A stretch of 52,095 nucleotides of DNA, from positions 1 to 52,095 of the forward strand of contig CAADGG010000089.1 in the NCBI GenBank assembly GCA_900696485.1, written 5' to 3'. Shown here in pieces: positions 16,116-23,656 of the stretch; within the stretch, counting starts at the first letter, position 1; each line of letters opens with the position of its first letter. The notes beneath the pieces are model-generated. The model saw only the letters and a program-made list of their open reading frames with translations, had not been told where the DNA came from and made no database searches. This stretch comes from an uncultured Pseudomonadota bacterium. Lineage in GTDB: Bacteria; Myxococcota_A; UBA9160; PR03. A program made the translations under genes and the position numbers.

Positions 16116-17345
16116 CTACTCGTACCGCAAGGCCTGGATCGGATCGAGGCGGGATGCCTTCCACGCGGGATACAGACCGAACGCGATGCCGACGACGGCG
16201 CTGGTGCCGAGCGCCAGCGCGACGATGCCGGGCTCGAGCAGCATCGGCCAGTCGAACCGGGCGACGAGCCACGACGCGCTGCCGAGTCCGGCCGCGACAC
16301 CGAGCAGGCCCCCGATCAGCGACAGCACCATCGACTCGACGAGGAATTGACTCAGGATGCTGCGCGGCCGGGCGCCGACCGCCATGCGCAGACCGATCTC
16401 ACGCGTCCGTTCCGTCACGCTGACGAGCATGATGTTCATGATGCCGATCCCGCCGACGACGAGGCTGACGAGCGCGATGCCGGCCAGCAGCGACGTCATC
16501 GTACGCGCCCCTTCCTGCTGCGCCGCGGCGAGATCTCCGAGGTTGCGGACGACGAAATCATCGGGCTCCCCGGGCCGGATCCGGTGGCGCGCACGCAGCA
16601 GCTCCTCGATCTGGCGCTGCGCCTCCTGGGTGGCTTCGGCCGACACGGCACTCGCGAAGATGGTGCCGTCGAGGAATTGCCCGAGGCCGCCCTCGATGCG
16701 CGAGCGGTAGCTCGTCACCGGCACGAACGCGACGTCGTCGTTGTCGGTGCCGAAGGCGGACTGGCCCTTCTTCGCCGCGACCCCGACCACCTCGAACGGA
16801 ACGCGGCCGACGCGGACGATCTGGCCGATCGGATCGGTGAACGCGCCGAACAGGTTGTCGACGACGGTCTGCCCGAGCACGATCACCTTGGCGCCGGCAT
16901 CCACCTCGGCGTCGTAGAAGAAGCGCCCGCGGCCGATCGGCCAGTTGCGGATCTCGAAGTACACCGGCGTCGTCCCCCGCACCGAGCTGGCCCAGTTCTG
17001 GCCTTCGGCCATGAGCTGCGCGGCGCTGGTGAGTAGCGGCGCCGCCGACGCGATCGCCGGCACCTCGTTCTGGATCGCCTCGAGGTCTTCCCATTGCAAC
17101 GTCGGCAGGGTTCCGGCGCCCCCACGGGCGCCGCCGCGGCGGCTCGTGCCGGAGTGGATGATCAGCATGTTGCTGCCCATCGCAGAGAAGGTCTCATCGA
17201 CGCGGGCGCGCGCGCCGGACCCGATCGACGTCATGGCGATCACGCAGCCGACGCCGATCACGATGCCGAGCGCCGTCAGGAACGAGCGCAGCGGGTTGCG
17301 CAGCAACGCGCGGACGGCGACGAACAGCACCTGGACGAAGCTCAC
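16116..17345 (-). CDS. MacB-type ABC transporter permease (MacB_PCD + FtsX)
   Basis: A 409-residue inner-membrane permease. The N-terminal segment SFLTALGIVIGVGCVIAMTS is followed by a large periplasmic MacB_PCD domain (about residues 45-245). The C-terminal FtsX domain has spans around IALVSLVVGGIGIMNIMLVSVTERTREIGLRMAVGA, ILSQFLVESMVLSLIGGLLG, and GIVALALGTSAVVGIAFGLYP. It ends with the family-typical ASRLDPIQALRYE. The GTG start at 17345 overlaps the stop of the ATPase gene (GTGA). Unlike E. coli MacB, ATPase and permease are separate polypeptides. Likely cargo: peptide, siderophore, macrolide-like or lipoprotein substrates; unknown here. Confidence 0.95.
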   Translation of the reverse strand: MSFVQVLFVAVRALLRNPLRSFLTALGIVIGVGCVIAMTSIGSGARARVDETFSAMGSNMLIIHSGTSRRGGARGGAGTLPTLQWEDLEAIQNEVPAIASAAPLLTSAAQLMAEGQNWASSVRGTTPVYFEIRNWPIGRGRFFYDAEVDAGAKVIVLGQTVVDNLFGAFTDPIGQIVRVGRVPFEVVGVAAKKGQSAFGTDNDDVAFVPVTSYRSRIEGGLGQFLDGTIFASAVSAEATQEAQRQIEELLRARHRIRPGEPDDFVVRNLGDLAAAQQEGARTMTSLLAGIALVSLVVGGIGIMNIMLVSVTERTREIGLRMAVGARPRSILSQFLVESMVLSLIGGLLGVAAGLGSASWLVARFDWPMLLEPGIVALALGTSAVVGIAFGLYPAWKASRLDPIQALRYE

Positions 17346-18091
17346 GCGTCCTCCCGGGTCGATCGCCGCGACGCGCGGCGCCGGTCTGCGATGATCTCGC
17401 CGTCGCGCATCTCGATCACGCGATCGGCGACTGCCGCGATCTCCCGCTCGTGCGTCACCAGCAAGACCGTGATGCCGGCCGCTCCGAGCTCCTCGAACAG
17501 CCGCAGGATCTCGGCGCTGGTGCGCGAGTCGAGGTTGCCGGTCGGCTCGTCGGCGAAGATCAGCTTGGGGTCGTTGACGAGCGCCCGGGCGATCGCCACG
17601 CGCTGCTGCTGTCCGCCCGACAGCTGGTTGGGCTGGTGACCGGCGCGGTCCGCGAGCCCGACGCGTGCGAGCGCCGCCTCCGCCCGCTGCCGGCGCGCTT
17701 TTGCCGCAACGCCGGCGTACAGCAGCGGCAGCTCCACGTTCTCGCGCGCGCTGGTGCGCGGCAGCAACTGGAAGTTCTGGAACACGAAGCCGAGCAGGCG
17801 ATTGCGGATGTCGGCCAGCCGGTCGCGACCCAGGCAGCCAATCTCCTCGCCGGCCAGCCAGTAGCGACCGCGCGTCGGACGATCGAGACAGCCGAGCACG
17901 TTCATCAGCGTGGACTTTCCGGAGCCGGAGCTGCCCTTGATCGCCAACATCTCACCGGCTGCGACGGACAGCGACACGCCGCGCAGCGCATGGACCTGCA
18001 CGTCCCCGCTCGAATAGATCTTCTCGAGATCACGCGCATCGATCAGCGGCGTGCCGGCGGCGGCGCGGGAGGAGGCCGGTGCCGCACTCAT
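17342..18091 (-). CDS. MacB/LolD-type ABC transporter ATP-binding protein
   Basis: A 249-residue ATPase with Walker A GSSGSGKST, Q-loop FVFQNFQLLPRTSARENVELP, signature LSGGQQQRVAIARAL, Walker B LIFADEPTGNLD, and H-loop VTHE. The sequence is that of the MacB/LolD subgroup that drives FtsX-type permeases. Start ATG 18091 overlaps the adaptor gene's stop (ATGA), and its own stop overlaps the permease start. The three genes are therefore translationally coupled. Confidence 0.96.
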   Translation of the reverse strand: MSAAPASSRAAAGTPLIDARDLEKIYSSGDVQVHALRGVSLSVAAGEMLAIKGSSGSGKSTLMNVLGCLDRPTRGRYWLAGEEIGCLGRDRLADIRNRLLGFVFQNFQLLPRTSARENVELPLLYAGVAAKARRQRAEAALARVGLADRAGHQPNQLSGGQQQRVAIARALVNDPKLIFADEPTGNLDSRTSAEILRLFEELGAAGITVLLVTHEREIAAVADRVIEMRDGEIIADRRRASRRSTREDA

Positions 18092-19290
18092 AGGAAGCGG
18101 CCGAAGGTCGGCCGGCCCTCGGCCTCCTCGCCGCCGGCACGACCGATGATGACCTTCTCGCCAGCGCGCAGCTCGCCGCCGGCCACCTCCGCCATCTGCC
18201 CATCGGTGATCCCGACCCGGACTCGCACTGGCCGCGGGACCTCCTGCTCGCCGAGCACCCACACGACACGCGTGGGCGTCCCGTCGTCCGGTTCCTCCGC
18301 AGGCGGCGCGACGGCGGCCAGCGTCTCCGGCGGCGGCACGAAGCGCAGCGCCGCGCTCGGGACCAGCAGCGCGTCGTCGCGTTGCTCGACGAGGAAGACC
18401 ACCTCCGCCGTCATGCCCGGCCGGAGCTTCAACTCGGGGTTCTCCACCGACACCACCGCATCGTAGGTGACGACGTTCTGGATCTCCTGCGGCGAGTAGC
18501 GCACCTGCTTCACGGTGCCGTGGAAGCGCTCGCTCGGATACGCATCGACGCCGAACTCGACGGCCATGCCGGACGCGAGACGCCCGACGTCGGCCTCGGC
18601 GACGTGGGTATGGACCTCCATCTTGCGCAGATCCTCGGCGATCGTGAACAGGGTCGGGGTCTGCAGCGACGCCGCGACGGTCTGGCCGATGTCGACGTCG
18701 CGCGAGATCACGACCCCATCGATCGGTGAGTAGATCGTGGTGTAGCCGAGGTTCGTCTCGGCCTGCTCGAGCGCGGCGCGCGCCTGGGCGAGCGCGGCGT
18801 TGGCCGATGCGACGGCCGCCTGCGCGGCCTGGTGGGCGGCCTGCGTCGTTTCGGCGTCGGCGCGCGAGCCCATGCCGCGCTCGAAGAGCCCTGTGGCGCG
18901 CTCGTAGCGGAGCCGCGCATCGAGCGCGTCGGCCTCGGCGCGCGTCACCGACGCCTGCGCCGCCACGACGTTCGCACGCGCCCGGGCCACCTCCGTCTCG
19001 AACAACCGCGGATCGATCCGTGCGATCACCTGGCCGCGCGTCACCGACGCGTTGAAGTCCGCGTGCAGCTCCTGGATGCGACCCGAGACCTGGCTGCCGA
19101 CCTGCACTTCGACGAGCGGCGACAGCGTCCCGGTCGCGCTGACGCGCGCGCCGATCGGGCCGCGGATCGCGGCGACGGTGTCCCAGGCATCCGGCCCGCT
19201 CCCCCCGGACCCGGACCGATTGCACGCGGTCGGACCGCCGGCAAGCAGCATCAACGCCGAAGCGATTGCGAGGGGGCTGCGTCTGCTCAC
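18088..19290 (-). CDS. MacA-type periplasmic adaptor (HlyD/RND family)
   Basis: A 400-residue membrane-fusion protein. The N-terminus (MSRRSPLAIASALMLLAGGPTAC) is a probable lipoprotein signal with Cys23. It then shows the biotinyl-lipoyl half RVSATGTLSPLVEVQVGSQVSGRI, an Ala-rich coiled-coil hairpin (about 100-185), IYSPIDGVVISRDVDIGQTV, and beta-barrel ELKLRPGMTAEV. It would connect the MacB-like pump to an outer-membrane TolC-like channel; none is encoded in the window. I chose GTG 19290 because aggag lies five bases upstream. It is first in a three-gene operon divergent from the Spy/ECF genes. Confidence 0.93.
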   Translation of the reverse strand: MSRRSPLAIASALMLLAGGPTACNRSGSGGSGPDAWDTVAAIRGPIGARVSATGTLSPLVEVQVGSQVSGRIQELHADFNASVTRGQVIARIDPRLFETEVARARANVVAAQASVTRAEADALDARLRYERATGLFERGMGSRADAETTQAAHQAAQAAVASANAALAQARAALEQAETNLGYTTIYSPIDGVVISRDVDIGQTVAASLQTPTLFTIAEDLRKMEVHTHVAEADVGRLASGMAVEFGVDAYPSERFHGTVKQVRYSPQEIQNVVTYDAVVSVENPELKLRPGMTAEVVFLVEQRDDALLVPSAALRFVPPPETLAAVAPPAEEPDDGTPTRVVWVLGEQEVPRPVRVRVGITDGQMAEVAGGELRAGEKVIIGRAGGEEAEGRPTFGRFL

Positions 19291-19576
19291 CACGACTCCT
19301 GCTGATGGGTTCCGACGGCAGTCGTGTTCGAAGTCCCGGAGGCCGCGCCTCCGGCGTCGGACGGGGCCGTCCATGGGTAGCCCGTGGCGACGCAAGAGAC
19401 CCGTGGGACACCGCGCTGCAACACTCGGTTTACCCCCAAGGGGCTTCGGCGGCCTGAACGCGCCCGCCCGGCAGTCCGGTAAACCGTCGCGTCCGCACGC
19501 GGCTCGAACCGTTCGACCCCTGCACGCCCGGCGCGCAGGACGACACGACGAAGCGATCACGTCGAAAGGAGCCCCG
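19291..19576. promoter_or_regulatory. Divergent control region between efflux operon and Spy/ECF module
   Basis: This 286-bp region must drive both operons. It contains a perfect 9-bp inverted repeat, cggtttacc at 19426-19434 and ggtaaaccg at 19478-19486, with 43 bp between arms. Between the arms lies the small palindrome ccccaagggg. The motif GGTAAACC faces outwards towards both operons, as a divergent operator or a pair of ECF -35 elements would. No matching -10 elements can be named with confidence. Confidence 0.5.
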
Positions 19577-20047
19577 ATGACCCGCTCAGCCTCGTTCCCG
19601 TTCCCTGTCGGTCGCGCCGCCCTCGCGGCCGGCCTGGCCGTGGCGATCGGCCTCGCCACCCCGGCACTCGCCGCCGGGAAGAGCTTCGGACACCACGGCC
19701 CGCAACTCGAACGCGCCATCGAGCGTCTCGAACTCGACGACGCCCAGCGCACGGAGATCTTCGCGTTGCTCGATGCGGCGCGACCCGCCGGTCGCGCGCT
19801 GCGCGAACAGATCCGGGCCGCACACGCCGATCTGCACGCGTCGCTGGCCGACCCCGACGTCGACGAGAGCGCCGTCCTCGCCCGGGCGGAGGCGCTCGGC
19901 GCGCTGCGTACGAACCTCTCGAAACACCGGCTGCGCACGTTGATCCAGGTCCGCGAGCGGCTGTCGCCGGCGCAACGGGAACAGCTCGCCGAAGCGATGG
20001 AACGGCGTCAGAGCCGTCGGCATGGTACGCGGCGTCAAGTACTCTAG
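19577..20047 (+). CDS. Spy/CpxP-like (CnrX-like) periplasmic protein 1
   Basis: A 156-residue exported helical protein. The ATG is preceded by aaagga (19565-19570). A signal peptide ends at ATPALA-AGKS. The mature part is helical and carries two LTxxQ-like motifs (LELDDAQRTEIFALL and LSPAQREQLAEAM) typical of the Spy/CpxP/CnrX fold, with HH near the mature N-terminus. Members are periplasmic chaperones (Spy) or metal-sensing partners of envelope regulators (CnrX, ZraP). It is first in a module with the ECF sigma factor 121 bp downstream. Confidence 0.8.
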   Translation: MTRSASFPFPVGRAALAAGLAVAIGLATPALAAGKSFGHHGPQLERAIERLELDDAQRTEIFALLDAARPAGRALREQIRAAHADLHASLADPDVDESAVLARAEALGALRTNLSKHRLRTLIQVRERLSPAQREQLAEAMERRQSRRHGTRRQVL

Positions 20048-20168
20048 CGCCAGCGTGGCCGCCGGCTTCGGACCCTCGGCGCCAGGCCTCCGCTGCGGGG
20101 ACGCCGACGCGGGCGACGCGGTGCTGGCGATCTGGTGCGGGCGATCCTGGATGGAGGCGAGTGAGTCC

Positions 20169-20705
20169 ATGGAGCTTGCGTTGGCGGAGAGCGATCTCGA
20201 GCTGCGTTTCGCAAGCTTCGTCGAGGAGCACCGCGAACGCGCACGACGCCTCGCGTGGCGGCTGGTCGGCGGCGATGCCGGGGCCGCCGACGACGTGGCA
20301 CAGGAAGCGTTCGTCCGGGCGTGGATGGGGCTCAGCCGGTTCCGCGGGGAGGCGAGCCTCGGCACCTGGTTCTATCGGATCCTCGTGCGCCAGGCCGCGC
20401 ATCATCGGCGCTGGCGTCAGCTTCGCGAGCTGTGGGGCGGCTTCGGCACCCCCGATGCGCCCGATCCGACACCAGAGGCCTACGGGGATCCTGCCGTGCG
20501 CGCGCGCATCGGAGCCGCGCTCGAGCGACTGCCGCAGGGACAACGCGAGGCATTCGTGCTGGTCCACATCGAGGAGTTCACCGTGACCGAGAGCGCCGCG
20601 ATTCTCGGCAAGGCCCCGGGGACGGTGAAGAGTCATCTGCACCGCGCCCTACGCGCGCTGCGCACCGACCTCGCAGATCTCGCCGGCGGCGAAGGAGACA
20701 CCTGA
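20169..20705 (+). CDS. ECF-type RNA polymerase sigma factor
   Basis: A 178-residue sigma-70 family protein of extracytoplasmic-function type. Region 2 contains GAADDVAQEAFVRAWMGLSRFRGEASLGTW (broken by standard variation) and FYRILVRQAAHHRRW. Region 4 has LPQGQREAFVLVHIEEFTVTESAAILGKAPGTVKSHLHRAL, a helix-turn-helix. Start at ATG 20169 places ggagg about 11 bases upstream; an in-frame ATG at 20151 would add six residues. Its stop overlaps the next gene's start by one base (TGATG), as is usual for sigma/anti-sigma pairs. Confidence 0.94.
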   Translation: MELALAESDLELRFASFVEEHRERARRLAWRLVGGDAGAADDVAQEAFVRAWMGLSRFRGEASLGTWFYRILVRQAAHHRRWRQLRELWGGFGTPDAPDPTPEAYGDPAVRARIGAALERLPQGQREAFVLVHIEEFTVTESAAILGKAPGTVKSHLHRALRALRTDLADLAGGEGDT

Positions 20706-21109
20706 TGGATCGATCTCACGACCCGGAAGCGACCCTGACTCGCGATGAGCAACACCTCGTCGAGCGGGTGCGGGCGGAGTGGACGCCGACGCCGCTGACG
20801 GCGTTCGAACGCACGCGCTTCGATGCGACGCTGCAAGAGCGACTCACGCATGCACAGCGGCGCATCGGCCGGTGGCCGGCCCTGGCGGCGGGCCTGACGG
20901 CCGCCGCGGTCGCCACACTGCTGATCGTCCGGATCGGTCTCGGTCCGGCGCCGCCGACGCCGACTGCTGGCGTGACGGACCCGTCCGTACCGGCGAGCTG
21001 GGCCACGGACGTCCTGTTCACCACCGTCGCGGATGCGATGACGCGAGACCCGGAACCGGCGCTTCCGAACGAGTACGCCGCCATCGCCAGCGTACTGCTG
21101 GATCTCTGA
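20705..21109 (+). CDS. Probable anti-sigma factor, single-span membrane protein
   Basis: A 134-residue protein with a cytoplasmic N-terminal half (about residues 1-56), one membrane span (about 59-78, WPALAAGLTAAAVATLLIV), and a short periplasmic tail. No named domain is recognisable. Position directly after, and overlapping, an ECF sigma gene plus this topology suggest an anti-sigma factor. The Spy-like proteins on both sides suggest a signal path like CnrX-CnrY-CnrH. Function is inferred from context. Confidence 0.7.
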   Translation: MDRSHDPEATLTRDEQHLVERVRAEWTPTPLTAFERTRFDATLQERLTHAQRRIGRWPALAAGLTAAAVATLLIVRIGLGPAPPTPTAGVTDPSVPASWATDVLFTTVADAMTRDPEPALPNEYAAIASVLLDL

Positions 21110-21146
21110 CATGACCGCCGAGTTCGCAAACCGGGGAGGGAGCCGC

Positions 21147-21779
21147 ATGTTCTTCGATCGGATCCGACACGGCCCGGGCCGGAGCGCGCGCGCGCTGCTG
21201 CTCGGGGCGGGTCTGGCCCTCGCGTCCGTCGGTGCGGCCGCTGCCGACGGACGGGGCGACCGGGCACCGGGGGAGGTGGTCGCGCGGCACGCGGAACGCC
21301 TCGGGCTCGACGCCGACACGCAGGCCACGTTGGCGCGCATCCTCGAGGAGACCGGAGTGCGCGATCAGGAGATGCGGGACGCACAGCGCGCGGCGCGTGC
21401 GGAGCTCCGCGCGCTGCTATCGGCCCCGGAGGTCGACCGCGCGGCCGTGCTGGCCCAGGCGGAGGTCCTGAACGAGCTGCGCTCGCGCAGTCATCGTGGC
21501 CGCCTCGACGCGATCCTCCGGGTCCACGAGCTGCTGACCCCGGAGCAGCGGGCGGCGCTCGTCGCGATCCGTGAGGAAGAACGACCCTGGCGGCGAGGGC
21601 GCGGACCGCTCGGCCGGTGCAGCACGGATCTGCGCGAAGTCTGCGGCGATGCACCGGACGATCCGGATGCGCTGCGCTGCCTGGCCGATCGCTGGGACGA
21701 CGTTTCCGACGCGTGCCGCGCCGCCGTCGCGGAATCTCGCCGAAACCCGGATGGACCCGAGGCTCCGTCTCCACCCTGA
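21147..21779 (+). CDS. Spy/CpxP-like periplasmic protein 2 with Cys-rich tail
   Basis: A 210-residue exported protein. I chose ATG 21147 because ggggaggga (21133-21141) lies just upstream; ATG 21111 is also in frame. The signal peptide is RALLLGAGLALASVGAAAA. The central helical part has Spy-like motifs LGLDADTQATLARILEE and LTPEQRAALVAI. The last 50 residues carry four cysteines in the pattern C-x7-C-x11-C-x11-C (CSTDLREVC, RCLADRWDDVSDAC). This resembles one Cys-rich GLG1-type repeat. The tail is absent from the first Spy-like protein. It may give redox or metal sensitivity; inference only. Confidence 0.75.
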   Translation: MFFDRIRHGPGRSARALLLGAGLALASVGAAAADGRGDRAPGEVVARHAERLGLDADTQATLARILEETGVRDQEMRDAQRAARAELRALLSAPEVDRAAVLAQAEVLNELRSRSHRGRLDAILRVHELLTPEQRAALVAIREEERPWRRGRGPLGRCSTDLREVCGDAPDDPDALRCLADRWDDVSDACRAAVAESRRNPDGPEAPSPP

Positions 21780-21782
21780 AGC

Positions 21783-22943
21783 CTACGCGGATTCACGTCG
21801 CTCGAAGCGGGCCAGCGTCTCGACGTGGTGCGTGTTCGGGAACAGGTCGAAGGCCACCAGCTCGGCGAGCTGCAGGCGACCACCCGCGACGAGCCGGTGC
21901 GTGTCGCGCGCGAAGGAATCGAGATCGCAGCTCAGGTAGACGAGTCGCGCCGGCGGCGCCGCACACAACGCGGCGACGACGCGGGGATCGAGGCCCTTGC
22001 GCGGCGGGTCGACGATCACCAGCTCGGCGCCGCGCAACGCATCGGTCGCGCGTTCGGCCGGCGTCGCCTGGACTTCGGCGCGGGCGCGCTCGGCCGGCGG
22101 GCGGGCCGCGAGCCCCAGCGCGAGGCCGCGGACCGCGTCGGGGGCGCTCTCGACGAACCGGATGCCGGCACAGCGCCCGAGCAACCCCAGTCCGATGGAA
22201 CCGCAACCGGCGTACAGTTCCGTCACCGTCGATCCATCCGGGACCCAGGCATGGATCTGCTCGACGATCCGGTCGGCGAGGTCGAGATGGCTCTGGCCGA
22301 AGGCGCCGGGCGGAAAGAACACGTCGACGCCGCCGATCGACTCGCGGACCGCACCGGCCGCCTCGGCGCCGGCCTGCGGTTGCCAGCGATGCCAGTGTGG
22401 GCCGAGCAACGCATTCGTGCGTTGCGGTTGGCCGTTCCACCACAGGCTGTGCAGGGCCGGGCCGAGTCTCTCGGCGAGCGCGGCGGCCAGCGACGCGAGC
22501 GACGTCGGCTCGTCGGCATTGGCGACCAGCACGACCTGCGCGCGGCCGCTCCCGCGCTCGACGACCACCTGGATCGCGCGCAGGACCCCGGCATGGCGGG
22601 CGTCGGCATAGGGACGGGTGCCCGTCGCGCGGATCGCGGCGCGCGCCGCCGCGGCGACCTCGTTGATCCGCGGGTGATGGATCCGGCAGTGCGGCAGATC
22701 GACGATCCGATGCGACCCCGCCTGGAAGATGCCGATCTTCGGAGACGCCGCGCGGCCGCGGACCATCAGCCGCGCCCGCATGCGAAACCCGAACGACGCG
22801 CCCCCGCGTTCGCCGAGCGGCCCACCGCCGGTCGCCGCCGCGATCCGGCCGAGCCGCACCCGGGCACCCGGATCGATGCCCGGCGCGCCATAGCGCGGGC
22901 ATCCCGGACACGGCGGCCGATGCGAGCAAGGCTCTCCGTCCAT
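21783..22943 (-). CDS. RlmD/TrmA-family RNA (uracil-5-)-methyltransferase
   Basis: A 386-residue SAM-dependent enzyme that methylates uracil C5 in rRNA or tRNA. N-terminal cysteines CSHRPPCPGC plus PHCRIHHP match the [4Fe-4S]-binding set of the RumA/RlmD group. There is no TRAM domain before them. The Rossmann domain has LYAGCGSIGLGLL, VDPPRKGLDP, and the catalytic Cys in YLSCDLDSFARD. It is convergent with the Spy/ECF genes, with three bases between stops. Whether the substrate is 23S rRNA or tRNA cannot be told. Confidence 0.92.
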   Translation of the reverse strand: MDGEPCSHRPPCPGCPRYGAPGIDPGARVRLGRIAAATGGGPLGERGGASFGFRMRARLMVRGRAASPKIGIFQAGSHRIVDLPHCRIHHPRINEVAAAARAAIRATGTRPYADARHAGVLRAIQVVVERGSGRAQVVLVANADEPTSLASLAAALAERLGPALHSLWWNGQPQRTNALLGPHWHRWQPQAGAEAAGAVRESIGGVDVFFPPGAFGQSHLDLADRIVEQIHAWVPDGSTVTELYAGCGSIGLGLLGRCAGIRFVESAPDAVRGLALGLAARPPAERARAEVQATPAERATDALRGAELVIVDPPRKGLDPRVVAALCAAPPARLVYLSCDLDSFARDTHRLVAGGRLQLAELVAFDLFPNTHHVETLARFERRESA

Positions 22944-23017
22944 CCCCCCCCTCGCCGCCCGGCCCGCCTCCCCCTCGCAAACGCACCACCCACCAACCAG
23001 CCGTCACGAAGGCAGCC

Positions 23018-23055
23018 GTCAAGAAAGGGGCCGGGTTCGTTCTGTCAATTTTTCG
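23018..23055 (+). repeat. REP-like dispersed repeat, copy B
   Basis: gtcaagaaagggg (23018-23030), ccgggtt, then gtcaatttttc match copies A and C. Immediately downstream are two direct copies of ttttcggactcg (23050-23061, 23064-23075). A near-perfect palindrome cgactcgctgcgagtcg follows (23074-23090). The copy lies between the 5' ends of two divergent genes. Confidence 0.8.
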
Positions 23056-23101
23056 GACTCGGCTTTTCGGACTCGACTCGCTGCGAGTCGCCGCCGGGGA
23101 A

Positions 23102-23127
23102 CCTCGGTTAGGCTAGCGTTTTCGAGG
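23102..23127 (+). promoter_or_regulatory. Candidate regulatory element before the cytochrome operon
   Basis: The block cctcggttaggctagcg, then ttttcgagg, closely resembles the block upstream of ileS (1011-1040). It includes the flanking CCTCG/CGAGG complementarity and the TTAG core. The cytochrome c' ATG follows 19 bases later, after ggagga. Confidence 0.4.
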
Positions 23128-23146
23128 TCTCGAACCCGGAGGATCC

Positions 23147-23656
23147 ATGGCCGTTCGTCTCGTCGACCGCCCGCTCGGGCTGCTCGCACTCGTTGTTTTC
23201 GCCAGTGTCGCCGCCCTGCCGGCCCGCGCGCAGTCCCCGGCCGCATCGGACGAAGGCACGATCCGCTACCGCCAGAAGCTGATGAGCGGCGTCGGCGCGG
23301 ACATGGGCGCGATCGGCGACATCCTGAAGTACGGCCTGCCGCTGCAGAGCCACATCGCCACCTATGCCACGCTGTTGTCTCAGCGCTCGGAACTCGTCGC
23401 TGCCGCCTTCGAACGCGACGTCAGCGCCGGTCCGACCGACGCGAAGCCGGAGATCTGGCAGGAGCCGGAAGCGTTCCGGGAGAAGACGCAGGCCATGAAG
23501 GACGAGGCGGACAAGCTCGCCGCCATCGCCGCCGGCGGTGACGCCGCCGCCATCGGCCAACAGGTGAAGGCGCTCGGCGACGCATGCGGGAGCTGCCACG
23601 ATTCGTTCCGCAAGCCGAAGGAAGAGTCCTACAAGCGGGCCGGAGCCGGATCGTAA
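23147..23656 (+). CDS. Cytochrome c' (monoheme, four-helix)
   Basis: A 169-residue periplasmic cytochrome. A signal peptide ends around ALPARAQ. The mature part is helical: RYRQKLMSGVGADMGAIGDILK carries the Met/Tyr-rich first helix typical of cytochrome c'. The heme site is the C-terminal CGSCHDSFR (Cys147-His151). These proteins bind NO or CO or carry electrons. ATG 23147 follows aggagga. Its stop overlaps the next start (TAATG), so the two cytochromes form one operon. Confidence 0.93.
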   Translation: MAVRLVDRPLGLLALVVFASVAALPARAQSPAASDEGTIRYRQKLMSGVGADMGAIGDILKYGLPLQSHIATYATLLSQRSELVAAAFERDVSAGPTDAKPEIWQEPEAFREKTQAMKDEADKLAAIAAGGDAAAIGQQVKALGDACGSCHDSFRKPKEESYKRAGAGS

